From Dugong dugon (lineage: Eukaryota; Chordata; Mammalia; Sirenia; Dugongidae): a stretch of DNA of 64,000 nucleotides. The notes under the pieces were generated by a model. It worked only from the letters and a program-made list of their open reading frames with translations, ran no database searches and had not been told where the DNA came from. Below are positions 1 through 10,555 of the stretch, one piece after another. The DNA is taken from positions 49,519,501 to 49,583,500 of the forward strand of contig CM057482.1 of assembly GCA_030035585.1 (NCBI GenBank), written 5' to 3'. Every line of letters begins with the position of its first letter. Position 1 is the first letter of the stretch. The position numbers were made by a program, and so were the translations under genes.

Positions 1-170
1 CCCGACGACAGTAGAATATACATTCTTCTCAAACTCACATGAAATATTCACCAAGATAGACCATATTGTTGGTCATAAAACACATCTGAATAAATTTAAA
101 AGAATAGAAATCCTATAAAGTCTGTTATCAGACCACAATAGAATTAAACTAGAAATCAATAACAGAAAGA
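1..170 (+). mobile_element. L1 fragment, ORF2 endonuclease end
   Basis: Forward translation gives the end of the L1 ORF2 endonuclease domain: phrases like TFFSNSHEIFTKIDHIVGHK and then SLLSDHNRIKLEINN, the conserved SDH motif of the AP-type endonuclease. The copy is cut off by the window edge and carries an in-frame stop (IEIL*SLLSDH), so it is dead. Similarity to L1 fades after about position 170. Confidence 0.8.
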
Positions 171-410
171 TGATTGAATTCATGGACATGAAGCCACATG
201 TTTTACATGGCATCCCAGTACACACACACCCTTAACTGAAATAATAGCATCAGGAAATAATACTTACCTTTACAACCTGTAATGCATTCTAATATTTACA
301 ATTCCATTTTATTTTTTTTAAATGCTAGTCAGGACCACTAAACTAATTTTGTAACCCACTAACGGGGTGTGACCTATAGGGTGAAAAGCACTGCTTTAAA
401 TTCTGTATTT
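171..410. other. Non-coding stretch, possible ancient DNA-transposon fragment
   Basis: No reading frame or young repeat is visible. Positions 310-400 resemble an old dispersed mammalian repeat with alternating 'gacccacta' and 'ggtgtgacc' words ending in 'aaagcactgctttaaa', possibly a hAT-Charlie remnant. That identification is from memory and weak. Confidence 0.25.
384..410. repeat. Left target-site duplication of RTE-A
   Basis: This stretch recurs at 10520-10545 with one mismatch in 26 bases (G against C near the 3' side). The two copies bracket the RTE-A insertion exactly: the RTE 3' end begins at 411 and its 5' end stops at 10519. Confidence 0.85.
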
Positions 411-1686
411 GTCGTTGTTTTTGTTAGGTGCCATTGAGTAGATTACAACTCATAGGAACTCCAAGCACAACAGAACTTAACACTGCCCAGTCCTGTGCCA
501 TCCTCACAATCGTTATGCTTAAGCCCATTGTTGCAGCCAGTGTGTCAATCCATTTCGTTGAGGGTCTTCCTCTTTTTCACTGACCCTCTACTTTACCAAG
601 CATAATGTCCTTCTCCAGGGATAGATTCCTACTGACGTGTCTGAAGTATGTGAGATGTAATCTTGCCATCCTTGCTTCCAAGAAGCATTCTGGTCGCACT
701 TCTTTTTTTTTTTTTTTTTGTTGTTGTTGTTGTACTTAAAGTGAAAGTTTACAACTCAAGTTAGTCTCTCTTACAAAAATTTATACACACATTGCTATGT
801 GACCCTAGTTGCTCTCTCTATACTGTGACAGCACACTCCTCCTTTGCACCCCAGATTTCCCGTGTCCGTTCAATGAGCTTCTGACCCTCTCTGCCTTCTC
901 ATCTCACTTCTGGACAGGAGCTGCCCATTTAGACCCATGTATCTACTTCAGCTAAGAAGCACACTCTTCACAAGTATCATTTTATGTCTCATAGTCCAGT
1001 CTGAAGAGTTGGCCTCGGGAATGGTTTTAGTTTTGGGCTAACAGAGTCTGGGGGCCATGTCTTCCAGGTCCCTCCAGTCTAAGTCAGACCATTAAGTATA
1101 GTCTTTTTACTAGAATTTGAATTCTGCACCCCACTTTTCTCCTGCTCTGTCAGGGACTCTCTGTTGTGTAACCTGTCAGGTCAGTCTCAGGCTGATGAAG
1201 TCTCTGATTTATGTGGCCCTTTCTGACTCTTAGGCCAATACTTTCCTTGTGTCCTTGGTGTTCTTCATTCTCCTTTGCTCTAGGTGGGTTGGGACTAATT
1301 GACGTATCTTACATGGTGGCTCTCTAGCTTTTAAGACCCCAGATGCTGCTCACCAAACCACTTTGGTGGGATGCAGAACATTTTCTTAATAAAATTTGTT
1401 AGGCCAGTTGACCTAGATGTCCCCTGAAACCATGGTCCTCAGACCTCCACCACTGCTACTCTGTCCCTCAAGGTGTTTGGTTGTATTCAGGAAACTTTCT
1501 AGCTTTTGTTTAGTTCAGTTGTGCTGACTTCCCCTGTAGTGTGTGTTATCCTTCCCTTCACCTAAGATACTTCCTGTCTACTATATAGCTAATGAATACT
1601 TCTCTCCCTACCTCCCCACCCTCATAACCATCAAAGAATGTTTTCTTCTGTGTTTATACGTTTTCTTGAGTTCTTATAATAGAGGT

Positions 1687-4600
1687 TTAATACAACATGT
1701 CCTTTTGTGACTGACTAAATTCACTCAGCATAATGTCTTCCAGATTCCTCCTGTTATGTTTCACAGATTCATCGTTGTTCTTTATTGTTGTGTAGAATTC
1801 CATTGTGTGAATATACCATAATTTGTTTATCCATTCATCCATTGATGGGCACCTAGGTTGTTTCCATCTTTTTGCTATTGTGAACAGTGCTGCAATGAAC
1901 ACGGGTGTGCATATATCTATTCATGTGATGGCTCTTATTTCCCTAGGAGTGGGATTATCCAAGGAGTGGGATTTCTGGATTGTGTGATACTTCTATTTCT
2001 ATCTTTTTAAGGAAGAGCCAAATCGATTTTCAAAGTGATTGTACCATTTTACATTCCCACCAACAGTGTATAAGTGTTCCAGTCTCTCCACAACCTCTCC
2101 AACATTCATTATTTTGTTTTTTGGATGAATGCTAGCCTTGCTGGGGTGAGATGGTATCTCACTATAGTTTTGATTTGCATTTCTCTAATGGCTAATGATT
2201 GTGAGCATTTCCTCATGTGTCTGGTAACCACCTGAATGTCTTCTTTGGTGAAGTGCCTGTTCATATCCTTTGCCCATTTTTTAATAGGGTTATTTGTCTT
2301 TTTATTGTTGAAGTTTTGCAGTATCTTATACATTTTAGAGATTAGACACTGACTGGATTTGTTGTAGCCAAAAAATTTTTCCCATTCTGTAGGTTTTCTT
2401 TTTACTCTTTTGGTGAAGTCTTTTGATGAGCCTAAGTGTTTGATTTTTAGGAGCTCCCAGTTTCTCTTCTGGTGTTTGTGAATTGTTACTTATGGTTCAT
2501 ATTCTGTTTATGCCATGTATTAGGGCTCCTAGCATTGTCCCTATTTTTTCTTCCATGATATTTAGCATTTTAGATGTTATATTTAGGTCTTTGATCCATT
2601 TTGAGTTATTTTTTGTGCATGGTGTAAGGTATGGGTCTTGTTTCGGTTTTTTGCAGATGGATATCCGGTTCTGCCAGCACCATTTGTTAAAGAGACTGTA
2701 TTTTCCCCAATCAGCAGACTTTGGGCCTTTGTCAAATATCAGCTGCTCATAGGTGGATGAATTTTCGTCTGGATTCTCAATTCTGTTCCATTGGTCTATG
2801 TATCTGTTGTTGTACCAGTGCCAGGGTGTTTTTACTACCGTGACGGTATAATAGGTTCTAAAATCAGGTAGTGTGAGGCCTCCCACTTTGTTCTTCTTCT
2901 TCAGTAATGCCTTACTTATCCAGAGCCTCTTCCCTTTCCATGTGAAGTTGGTGATTTGTTTCTCCATCTCATTAAAAAATGCCGTTGGAATTTGGATCGA
3001 GATTGCATTGTATCTGTAGGTCGCTTTGGGTAGAATTGACATTTTCACAATGTTGAGTCTTCCTATCCATGACCAAGGTATATTTTTCCACTTATGCAGG
3101 TCTCTTTTGGTTTCTTGCAGTAGTGTCTTGTAGTTTTCATTTTATAAGTCTTTTAGGTCTCTGGTTAGATTTATTCCTAAGTATTTTATCTTCTTGGGGC
3201 TATTGTAAATGGTATTGACTGGTGATTTCCTCTTCGAAGTTCTCCTTGTTGATGTAGAGGAATCCAACTAATTATTGTATGTTTATCTTGTATCCTTATA
3301 CTTTGCTGAAATCTTCTATTAGTTACAGTAGTTTTCTTGTGGAATCGTTGGGGTTTTCTGTGTATAAGATCATATCATCTGCAAATAGGGATACTTTTAC
3401 TTCTTCCTTACCAATTTGGATGCCCTTTTTTTCTTACCTTATTGCTCTGGCTAGGACCTCCAGCGCAATGTTGAATAAGAGTAGTGATAAAGGGCATCCT
3501 TGTCTGGTTCCTGTTCTCAAAAGGAATACTTTCAAACTCTCTCCATTTAGTATGATGTTGGCTGTTGGCTTGTATAAATGCCTTAATTATGTTGAGGAAT
3601 TTCCCTTCTACTCCTATTTTGCTGAGAGTTTTTATCATGAATGGGTGTTGGACTTTGTCAAATGCCTTTCGTGCATCAATTGATAAGATCATGTGGTTCT
3701 TCTCTTTTATTTATGTGATGGATTACATTGATTGTTTTTCTCATGTTGAACCATCCCTGCACACCTGGTATAAATCCCACTTGATCACAGTGAATTATTT
3801 TTTTAATATGTTGTTGAATTCCCTTGGCTAAAATTTTGTTGAGGATTTTTGCGTCAATGTTCATGAGGTGTATCAGTCTGTAATTTCCTTTTTTTGTGGT
3901 GTCTTTGCCTGGTTTTTGTATCAGGGTTATGCTGGATTCATACAATGAGTTTGGGAGTATTCTATCCTTTTCTATGCTCTGAAATACCTTTAGTAGTAGT
4001 GGTGTTCACTCTTCTCTGAAAGTTTGGTAGAATTCTCCAGTTAAACCATCCGGGCCGGGTTTTTTTTTGTTGTTGGGAGTTTTTAAATTACCTTTTCAAT
4101 CTTTTCTTTTCTTATAGCTTTCTTTAGTTGGTCTACCTCTGTTTGTGTTAGTCTAGGTAGGTAGTGAGTTTCTAGAAATTTGTCCATTTCCTCTAGGTTT
4201 TCAAATTTGTTACAGTACAATTTTTCACAGTATTCTGTTATGATTCTTTAATTTCAGTTGGGTCTGTTGTGATATCACCCATCTCATTTCTTATACGGGT
4301 TATTTGCTTCCTCTCCTGTTTTTCTTTTGTCAGTTTGGCCAATAGTTTATTGATTTTATTGACCTTTTCCAAGAACCAGCTTTTGGTCTTGTTAACTCTT
4401 TCAATTGTTTTTCTATTCTCTATTTCATTTAATACTGCTCTAATTCTTATTATGTCCTTTCTTCTGGCACCCGAGGGCTTCTTTTTGCTACTCTCTTTCT
4501 ACTTGTTCAAGTTGTAGGGTTAATGTTTTGATTTTGGCCCTTTTTTCTTTTTGGACATGTGTATTTATTGCTATAAACTAACTTTTGCACACTGCTTTTG

Positions 4601-5483
4601 CTGTGTCCCAAAGGTTCTGGTAGGATGTGTCTTCATTCTCATTTGAGTCTATGAATTTCTTTATTCCATCCTTAATTTGTGCTATAACCCAGTAGTTTTT
4701 GAGCAAGATGTTGTTCAGTTTCCATGTGTTTGATTTTTTTCCTTGCTTTTTCTGTTAATTTCTACTTTTATGGCTTTATAGTCAGAAAAGATGCTTTGTA
4801 ATATTTCAATGCTTTGAATTCTGTTAAGGCTTGCTTTATGGCCTAATATGTGGTCTACTCCAGAGAACTTTCCATGTGCATTGTAAAAGTAAGTATACTT
4901 GGCTGCTGTTGGGTGGAGTGTTCGGTATATGTCTCTGAGATCGTGTTGGTTGATTGTGGCATTTAGGTCTTCCATCTCTCTATTGAGCTTCTTTCTGGAT
5001 GTTCTGTCTTTCACCAAAAGTAGTGTGTTGAAGTCTCCTACTATTATTGTGGTGCTGTCTGTCTCTCTTTTCAATGCCGTTATAGTTTTTTATGTACTTT
5101 GGAGCCCTGTCATTGGGTGTGTAATTATAGTTATGTGTGTTATTATGTGTGTTATTATAGTTATGTCCTCCTGGTGTATTGACCTTTTAATCATTACAAA
5201 ATGTTCTTCCTTATCCTTTGTGGTGGATTTTACTTCCAAGTCTATTTTGTCAGAGATTAATATTGCCTCTCCTGCTCTTTTTTGAGTGTTGTTTACTTGA
5301 TATGTTTTTTTCCATCCTCTGAGTTCTAGTTTGTGTCTTTAAGTCTAAGGTGTGTCTCTTGTAGGCAGCATATAGATGGATCATGTTTTTTATCCATTCT
5401 GCCACTCTCTGTCTCTTTATTGGTGCATTTAGTCCATTTACATTCAGCGTAATTATTGATAGGTATGCGTTCAGTGCTATCAT
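1687..5483 (-). pseudogene. L1-A ORF2 (endonuclease / reverse transcriptase), broken
   Basis: Read on the minus strand, the order is as in L1 ORF2p. The endonuclease start has YLSIITLNVNGLNAPIKRQR (about 5250-5483) and SICCLQETHL in another frame. The GDFNTLL and SDYKAIK endonuclease motifs fall at 4715-5074. The reverse transcriptase has [18 protein letters not shown] and the [15 protein letters not shown] catalytic region, in different frames at 3408-3945. The C-terminal part has [18 protein letters not shown] (2497-3048), and the end has KRWKQPRCPSMDEWINKLWY (1687-1902). At least six frame changes or stops separate these pieces. Confidence 0.88.
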
Positions 5484-5837
5484 TTTGATGTCTTTTTGTG
5501 CATGTTGTTGATAGTTTGTTCCACTTAATTTTCTGTGCTGAGTTGTTTTTCTTTATGCATTTTCTTTTCATCTTTTTAATTGTTGTTCATTTTGTATTTG
5601 CTGAATCTTTATATTTTTCTTGTTTTTATTTTGACTTGTAGGATTGTTAGCTTCCTTTGTGGTTACCTTAATATTTACCCCTATTTTTCTAAGTTTATAC
5701 CAGTCTTTTATTTCTTTGTATCACCTTGACTTCCTCTCCATATGAAAAATCTATGTCTGCATTTTTTAAGTCCCTCTTTTTTGTTTTAATGTTGTCATCT
5801 TTTACATATTGACATTTGTTCCCCTATTTTCAGTGTT

Positions 5838-6887
5838 TTAGCTTTGATTTATTTTTGTGACTTCCCTATCTGGGTTGATACCTGGTTGCTCTGTCCTGTG
5901 TTCTATCTTGGGTTGTTATCTGATGTTATTGATTTTCTAACCGGAGGACTCCCTTTTTGTATTTCTTATAGTTTTTGTTTCATTTTTGCAAATTCCCTAA
6001 ACTTCTGTTTATCTGGAAATGCCCTAATTTCACCATCATATTTGAGGGACAGTTTTGCTGGAAATATAATGCCTGGCTGGCAGTTTTTTTCCTTCAAGGC
6101 TTTATATATGTCATCCCATTGCCTTCTTGCCAGCATGGTTTCCGCTGAGCAGTCCAAGCTTATTCTTATTGACTCTCCTTTGTAAATGACTTCTCGTTTA
6201 TCCCTAGCTGTTCTTAAAATTCTCTCTTTATCTTTGGTTTTAACAAGTTTGATTATAATATGTCTTGGTGACTTTCTTTTGGCATCTACTTTATGTGAGG
6301 TTCAATGAGCATCTTGGATAGATATCTTGTCATCTTTCACAATATCAGGGAAGTTTTCTGCCAACAAATCTTCAACAATTCTCTCTGTATTTTCTGTTAT
6401 CCCCCCCGCCCCCCGCTCTGGTACTCCAATCACTCGTAGGTTATTCCTCTTGATAGAGTCCCACATAATTCTTAGGGTTTCTTCATTTTTTTAAAATCCT
6501 TTTATCTGCTTTTTCCTCAAATAAGTTGGCGTCAAGTGCCTTATCTTCAATCTCACTAATTCTGACTTCCATTGCCTCAATTCTGCTCCTGTGACTTTCC
6601 ATTAAGTTGTCTAATTCTGAAATTTTATTGTTAATCTTCTGGATTTCTGACTGCTGTCTCTCTACAGCTTCTTGCAGCTGTAACATTTATCATTATGCTC
6701 TTCTCTAATTTTCTTAAGTTCCTCTATTGCTTTGTCTCTGTGTTCCTTGGCTTTCTGTGTTTTGCCTGATATCCTTAAGAGTTCTGTATATTAATCTTTT
6801 GTTTGCTGCCTCTGGTAATTCCAAGAAATTTTCTTCCTCTGGAAAATTTCTTGATTTTTTATTTTGGGAGCTCGCTGACACCATCAT
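5838..6887 (-). pseudogene. L1-A ORF1 (RNA-binding chaperone), broken
   Basis: ORF1 begins with a double ATG at 6887-6882 (MMVSASSQNKKSRNF) and ends at a stop at 5838-5840. The N-terminal part is followed by a coiled-coil segment (QKINNKISELDNLMESHRSR, about 6483-6686) and the C-terminal domain with AKLSLKYDGEIRAFPDKQKF (5966-6157). The three pieces are in different frames. In intact L1, this protein trimerises through the coiled coil and binds the element's own RNA. Confidence 0.85.
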
Positions 6888-7690
6888 GGTCTGCCTCTTT
6901 ATGTGATTTGATATTGACTGTTGTCTCTGAGCCAACAATAAGTTATTATATTTATTTATTTTATGTTTGCTTACTGTGTCCTAGCTTCTTGTTTTGATAT
7001 GTCCACATAGGCTGCTCGTGTGAGATAGTTTGATTATTGGTACCTTTGAAGCTTTAATGTTGTCAACAGGTGGTTAGATCTGTTACTAAGTATGTGAGCC
7101 CAGAAGTCCGTTTCTTTTTCTTGCATGGATTCAGCTCAGGTGTCCAGGTAGTTGGCCACCAAGTGTGTGGTGCAGGCTCTCACCTACAGTCCTAGACAGG
7201 TATGGGTGACTGGTGTAGACACAGGTATCTGGCTGCAATAGGGGGCTACATGCTGAGCAAGGCAGGGGGCTGACGCCTCCCCTTGAGTGTCTGGGAGGAA
7301 AGTGTGTCCCTGTTCCCTAGAGCGTGTAGGTAGGTGGGTTTTTCGGCTGGACTGTGAGCAGCTGATGCTGTTGGCTGTAAGGACTAGGGGGCACCACTTA
7401 TTCTTGGACCCCGTCACAGGTGGATAGGTGGTGTAGGTGGAGCCATCGGTCCTCAGGCCCCTGATGTGGACAGGTGAGGAACTTGCTTAATGGGCAGAGC
7501 AGTGTCAAATGTCACGAACCTGCCACTTCACAGCTGAAACAGTTGAAGTTAGACTTCAGGTATATACCCTTTTGTACTATGGTAATGAGGGCCTACATTG
7601 CTGAAATGGGCCCACATGAGTCTATACAGGGGTGAAAGGCATTCAAAGTCCATGGACCTCTTATGCCTGTGCCTAGGCAAAGAAGCTGTA
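6888..7690 (-). other. L1-A 5' UTR, truncated
   Basis: Non-coding sequence upstream of ORF1 that aligns by eye with the 5' UTR of L1-D (about 29450-30219), inverted. In L1 the 5' UTR holds the internal promoter; the outermost part is absent here, so promoter activity is doubtful. Confidence 0.75.
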
Positions 7691-7790
7691 GTCGCACTTC
7701 TTTCAAGACAGATTTGTTCTTTCTTCTGGCAGTCCACGGTATATTCCACACTCTTTGCCACCACCACAATTCAAAGGCGTTGATTCTTCT

Positions 7791-9300
7791 TCAGTCTTCC
7801 TTATTTGTTATCCAGCTTTCACATGCATAGGAAGCCATTGAAAAAACCATAGCTTGGGTCAGGTGCACCTTAATCTTCAAGGAGACATCTTTGCTTTTCA
7901 ACACTTTAAAGAGGTCTTTTGCAACAGATTTGCCCAGTGCATTGCATCTTTTGATTTCCTGACTGCTGCTTCCATGAGCATTGATTGTGAATGCAAGTAA
8001 AATGAAATCCTTGACAACTTCATTCTTTTCTCTGTTTATCATGATGTTGCTTATTGGTCCACTTGTGAGGATTTTTGTTTTCTTTATGTTGAGGTGGGTG
8101 TAATCCACACTGAAGGCTGTGGTCTTTGATCTTCATCAGTAAGTGCTTCAAGTCCTCTTCACTTTCAGTAAGCAAGGTTGCGTCATCTGCATAACACAGG
8201 TTGTTAATGAGCCTTTCTCCAAACCCATTCTTCTTCATATAGTCCAGTTTCCTGGATTACTTGCTCAGCATACAAATTGAATAGGTATGGTGAAAGGATA
8301 CAACCCTGACACACACCTTTCCTAACTTTAAACCACACGGTATCCGCTTGTTCCATTTGAACAACTGCCTCTTGATCTATGTACAGGTTCCTCATGAGCA
8401 TAATTAATTGTTCTGGAATTCCTGATATTCAGAATGTTATCCATAATTAGTTATGATCCACACAGTCAAATGCATTTGCATAGTTAATGAAACACAGGTA
8501 AACATCTTTCTGGTATTTTCTGCTTTCAGCCAGGATCCATCTGACATCAGCAATGATATCCCTGGTTCCATGTCGTCTTCTGAATCCAGCTTGAATTTAT
8601 GGCAGAATCCAGTTGATGTACTGCTGAAGCTGCTTTTGAATGATTTTCAACAAATTTTAATTACGTGTGATATTAATGATAGTGTTTGATAATTTCCATA
8701 TTCATTTGGATCACCTTTCTTGGAAATAGGCATGAATATAGATCTCTTCCAGTTGGTTGGCCAGGTAGCTGTCTTCCAAATTTTTTTGGCATAGACGGAG
8801 TGAGCACTCCCAGTGCTGCATTTGTTTGTTGAAACATCTCAGTTGGTATTTCATCAATTCCTGGAGCCTTGTTTTTTGCCAATGCCTTCAGTGCAGCTTG
8901 GTCTTCTTCCTTCGGTACCATCAGTTCCTAATCATATGCTACCTCCTGAAATGGTTGAACATCGACCAGTTCGTTTTGGTATAATGACTCTGTGTATTCA
9001 CTCTGTCTTCTTTTGACGTTTCCTGTGTCGTTTATTTTCCCCATAGAATCCTTCAGTATTGCAACTCGAGGCTTGAATTTTTTTTTTTTTTCCAGCTTCA
9101 GAAATGCCAAAAGTGTGTTCTGCCCCTTTGGTTTTCTAACTCCAGGTCTTTGCATTTGTCATTGTAATACTTTACTTCGTCCTCTCGGGCTGCCCTTTGA
9201 AATCTTCTGTTCAGCTCTTTTACTTCATCAATTTTTCCTTTTGCTTTAGCTACTTGATGTTCAAGAGCAAGTTTCAGAGTCTCTTCTGACATCCATTTTG
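7791..9300 (-). pseudogene. RTE-A reverse transcriptase region, broken
   Basis: Minus-strand pieces give, in order, MSEETLKLALEHQVAKAK and ELNRRFQRAAREDEVKYY (9098-9292), ALKALAKNKAPGIDEIPTEM (8673-8921), a thumb-side VRKGVCQGCILSPYLFNLYA (8204-8401) and the catalytic LCYADDATLLTESEEDL (8020-8238). The YADD box matches the RTE reverse transcriptase active site. The pieces lie in different frames, so no functional enzyme can be made. Confidence 0.85.
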
Positions 9301-9379
9301 GTCTTTCTCTTTCTTTCCTGTCTTTTTTAATGATCTTTTGCTTTCTTCATGTATGATGTCCTTGATGCCATTCCACAAC

Positions 9380-9491
9380 AAAAGGTCAGCAGTTTGAATC
9401 CACCAGGCACTCCTTGGAAACTACATAGGGTGGTTCTACTCTGTCCTATAGTGTCACTATGAGTCGGAATTGACTCAATGGCAATGTGTTT
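9380..9491 (+). mobile_element. AfroSINE fragment inside RTE-A
   Basis: Carries the tRNA-derived 'ggtcagcagtttgaatcc' box-B region, the middle part, and the RTE-like tail 'tcactatgagtcggaattga'. Compared with RTE-D, it replaces about 80 bases of the host RTE instead of simply being added. Confidence 0.75.
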
Positions 9492-9702
9492 TATACTCAA
9501 GGTCATACTTTGGCTCTCGTGGACTTGTTCTAATTTTTTTCAGGTTCCACTTGAATTTGCATATGAGCAATTGATGGTCCAGTCCGCAGTCGGCCCCAGG
9601 CCTTGTTCTGACTGATGACATTGAGCTTGTCCACTGTCTCTTTCCACAGATGTATTTGATTTGATTCCTGTGTATCCTATCTGGCGAGGTCCATGTGTAT
9701 AG

Positions 9703-10476
9703 TCACTGTTTATGTTGGTGAAAAAAGGTATTTACAATGAAGAAGTCATTGGTCTTGTAAAATTCTATCATGTGATCTCCAGCATCATTTCTATCACCAA
9801 GGCCATATTTTCCAAGTACCAATCCTTGTTCTTTGTTTCCAACTTCCACATTCCAATTGGCAGTAATTATTAATGCATCCTGACTGCATGTTCGATCAAT
9901 TTCAGACTGCAAAAGTTGGTAAAAATCTTCGATTTCTAACTCTTTGGCCTTAGTACTTGGTGGGTAAATTTGAATAATAGTTGTACTAACTAGTCTTTCT
10001 TGTAGGCGTATGGATATTATCCTATCACTGACAGCATTGTACTTCAGGACAGATCTTGCAATATTCTTTTTGAGGATGAATGCAATGCCATTCCTCTTCA
10101 AGTTGTCATTCCCCACATAGTAGACCATATGCTTGTTCGATTCAAAATGGCCAATACCAGTCCATTTCAGCTCACTAATGCCTAGGATATTGATGTTTAT
10201 GCATTTCATTTCATTTCTGATGGCTTCCAATTTTCCTAGATTCATGCTTCCTACAGTCCACATTCCGATTATTAATAGATGTTTGCAGCTGTTTCTTCTC
10301 ATTTTCAGTCGTGTCACATCAGCAAATGAAGGTCCCAAAAGCTTGACTCCATCCACGTCATTAAGGTCGACTCTACTTTGAGGAGGCAGCTCTTCCCCAG
10401 TCATATTTTGAGTGCCTTCCAACCTGAGGGGCTCATCTGGTGGCACTATATCAGACAATGTTCTGCTGGTATTCAT
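9703..10476 (-). pseudogene. RTE-A endonuclease domain, 257 residues open
   Basis: The longest open piece of this RTE. From an upstream leader (about residues 1-80), it runs into the AP-type endonuclease: NLGKLEAIRNEM, then INILGISELKWTGIGHFES with the conserved glutamate, RISIRLQ-type core, and a segment ITANWNVEVGNKEQG. In related copies in this window this last motif reads ITGDWN (RTE-B), so the catalytic aspartate has become asparagine. The early asparagine-containing motif is also changed. The reading frame then ends before the reverse transcriptase. Even if translated, an inactive enzyme is likely. Confidence 0.8.
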
Positions 10477-10519
10477 AAGGTTTTCACTGGCTAAGTCTTT
10501 TCAGAAGTAGATTTAATTT

Positions 10520-10545
10520 AAAGCACTGCTTTAAATTCTCTATTT
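10520..10545. repeat. Right target-site duplication of RTE-A
   Basis: Partner of 384-410, 25 of 26 bases identical. It joins the RTE-A 5' end to the flank of RTE-B. Confidence 0.85.
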
Positions 10546-10555
10546 AGATACCTGT

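Larger units (their letters stand above)
704..7690 (-). mobile_element. L1-A: nearly full-length L1
   Basis: About 6,990 bases of minus-strand L1. It starts at a poly(T) run at 704-719 (poly(A) on its own strand) followed by a GTT repeat, then the 3' UTR (to about 1686), ORF2 (1687-5483), ORF1 (5838-6887) and part of the 5' UTR (6888-7690). The host RTE sequence GTCGCACTTCT is present on both sides (693-703 and 7691-7701), a clean target-site duplication. Compared with L1-D at 28816, the first ~640 bases of the 5' UTR are missing. Both reading frames are broken, so it is no longer mobile by itself. Confidence 0.9.
411..10519 (-). mobile_element. RTE-A: RTE/BovB-like LINE split by an L1
   Basis: Minus-strand RTE-clade LINE. 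Its 3' tail is at 411-703 (the tail shared with AfroSINEs, ending at the 'gttgtttttgttaggtgcc' side) and its body is at 7691-10519. It has a 5' leader, AP-type endonuclease, reverse transcriptase and a short 3' tail. Between 703 and 7691 it is interrupted by L1-A; without that it is about 3.1 kb, the size of other full copies here. A small AfroSINE piece replaces roughly 80 bases near 9380-9491. Its 5' end lacks the first ~180 bases present in RTE-D. Stops and frameshifts make it non-autonomous. Confidence 0.88.
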
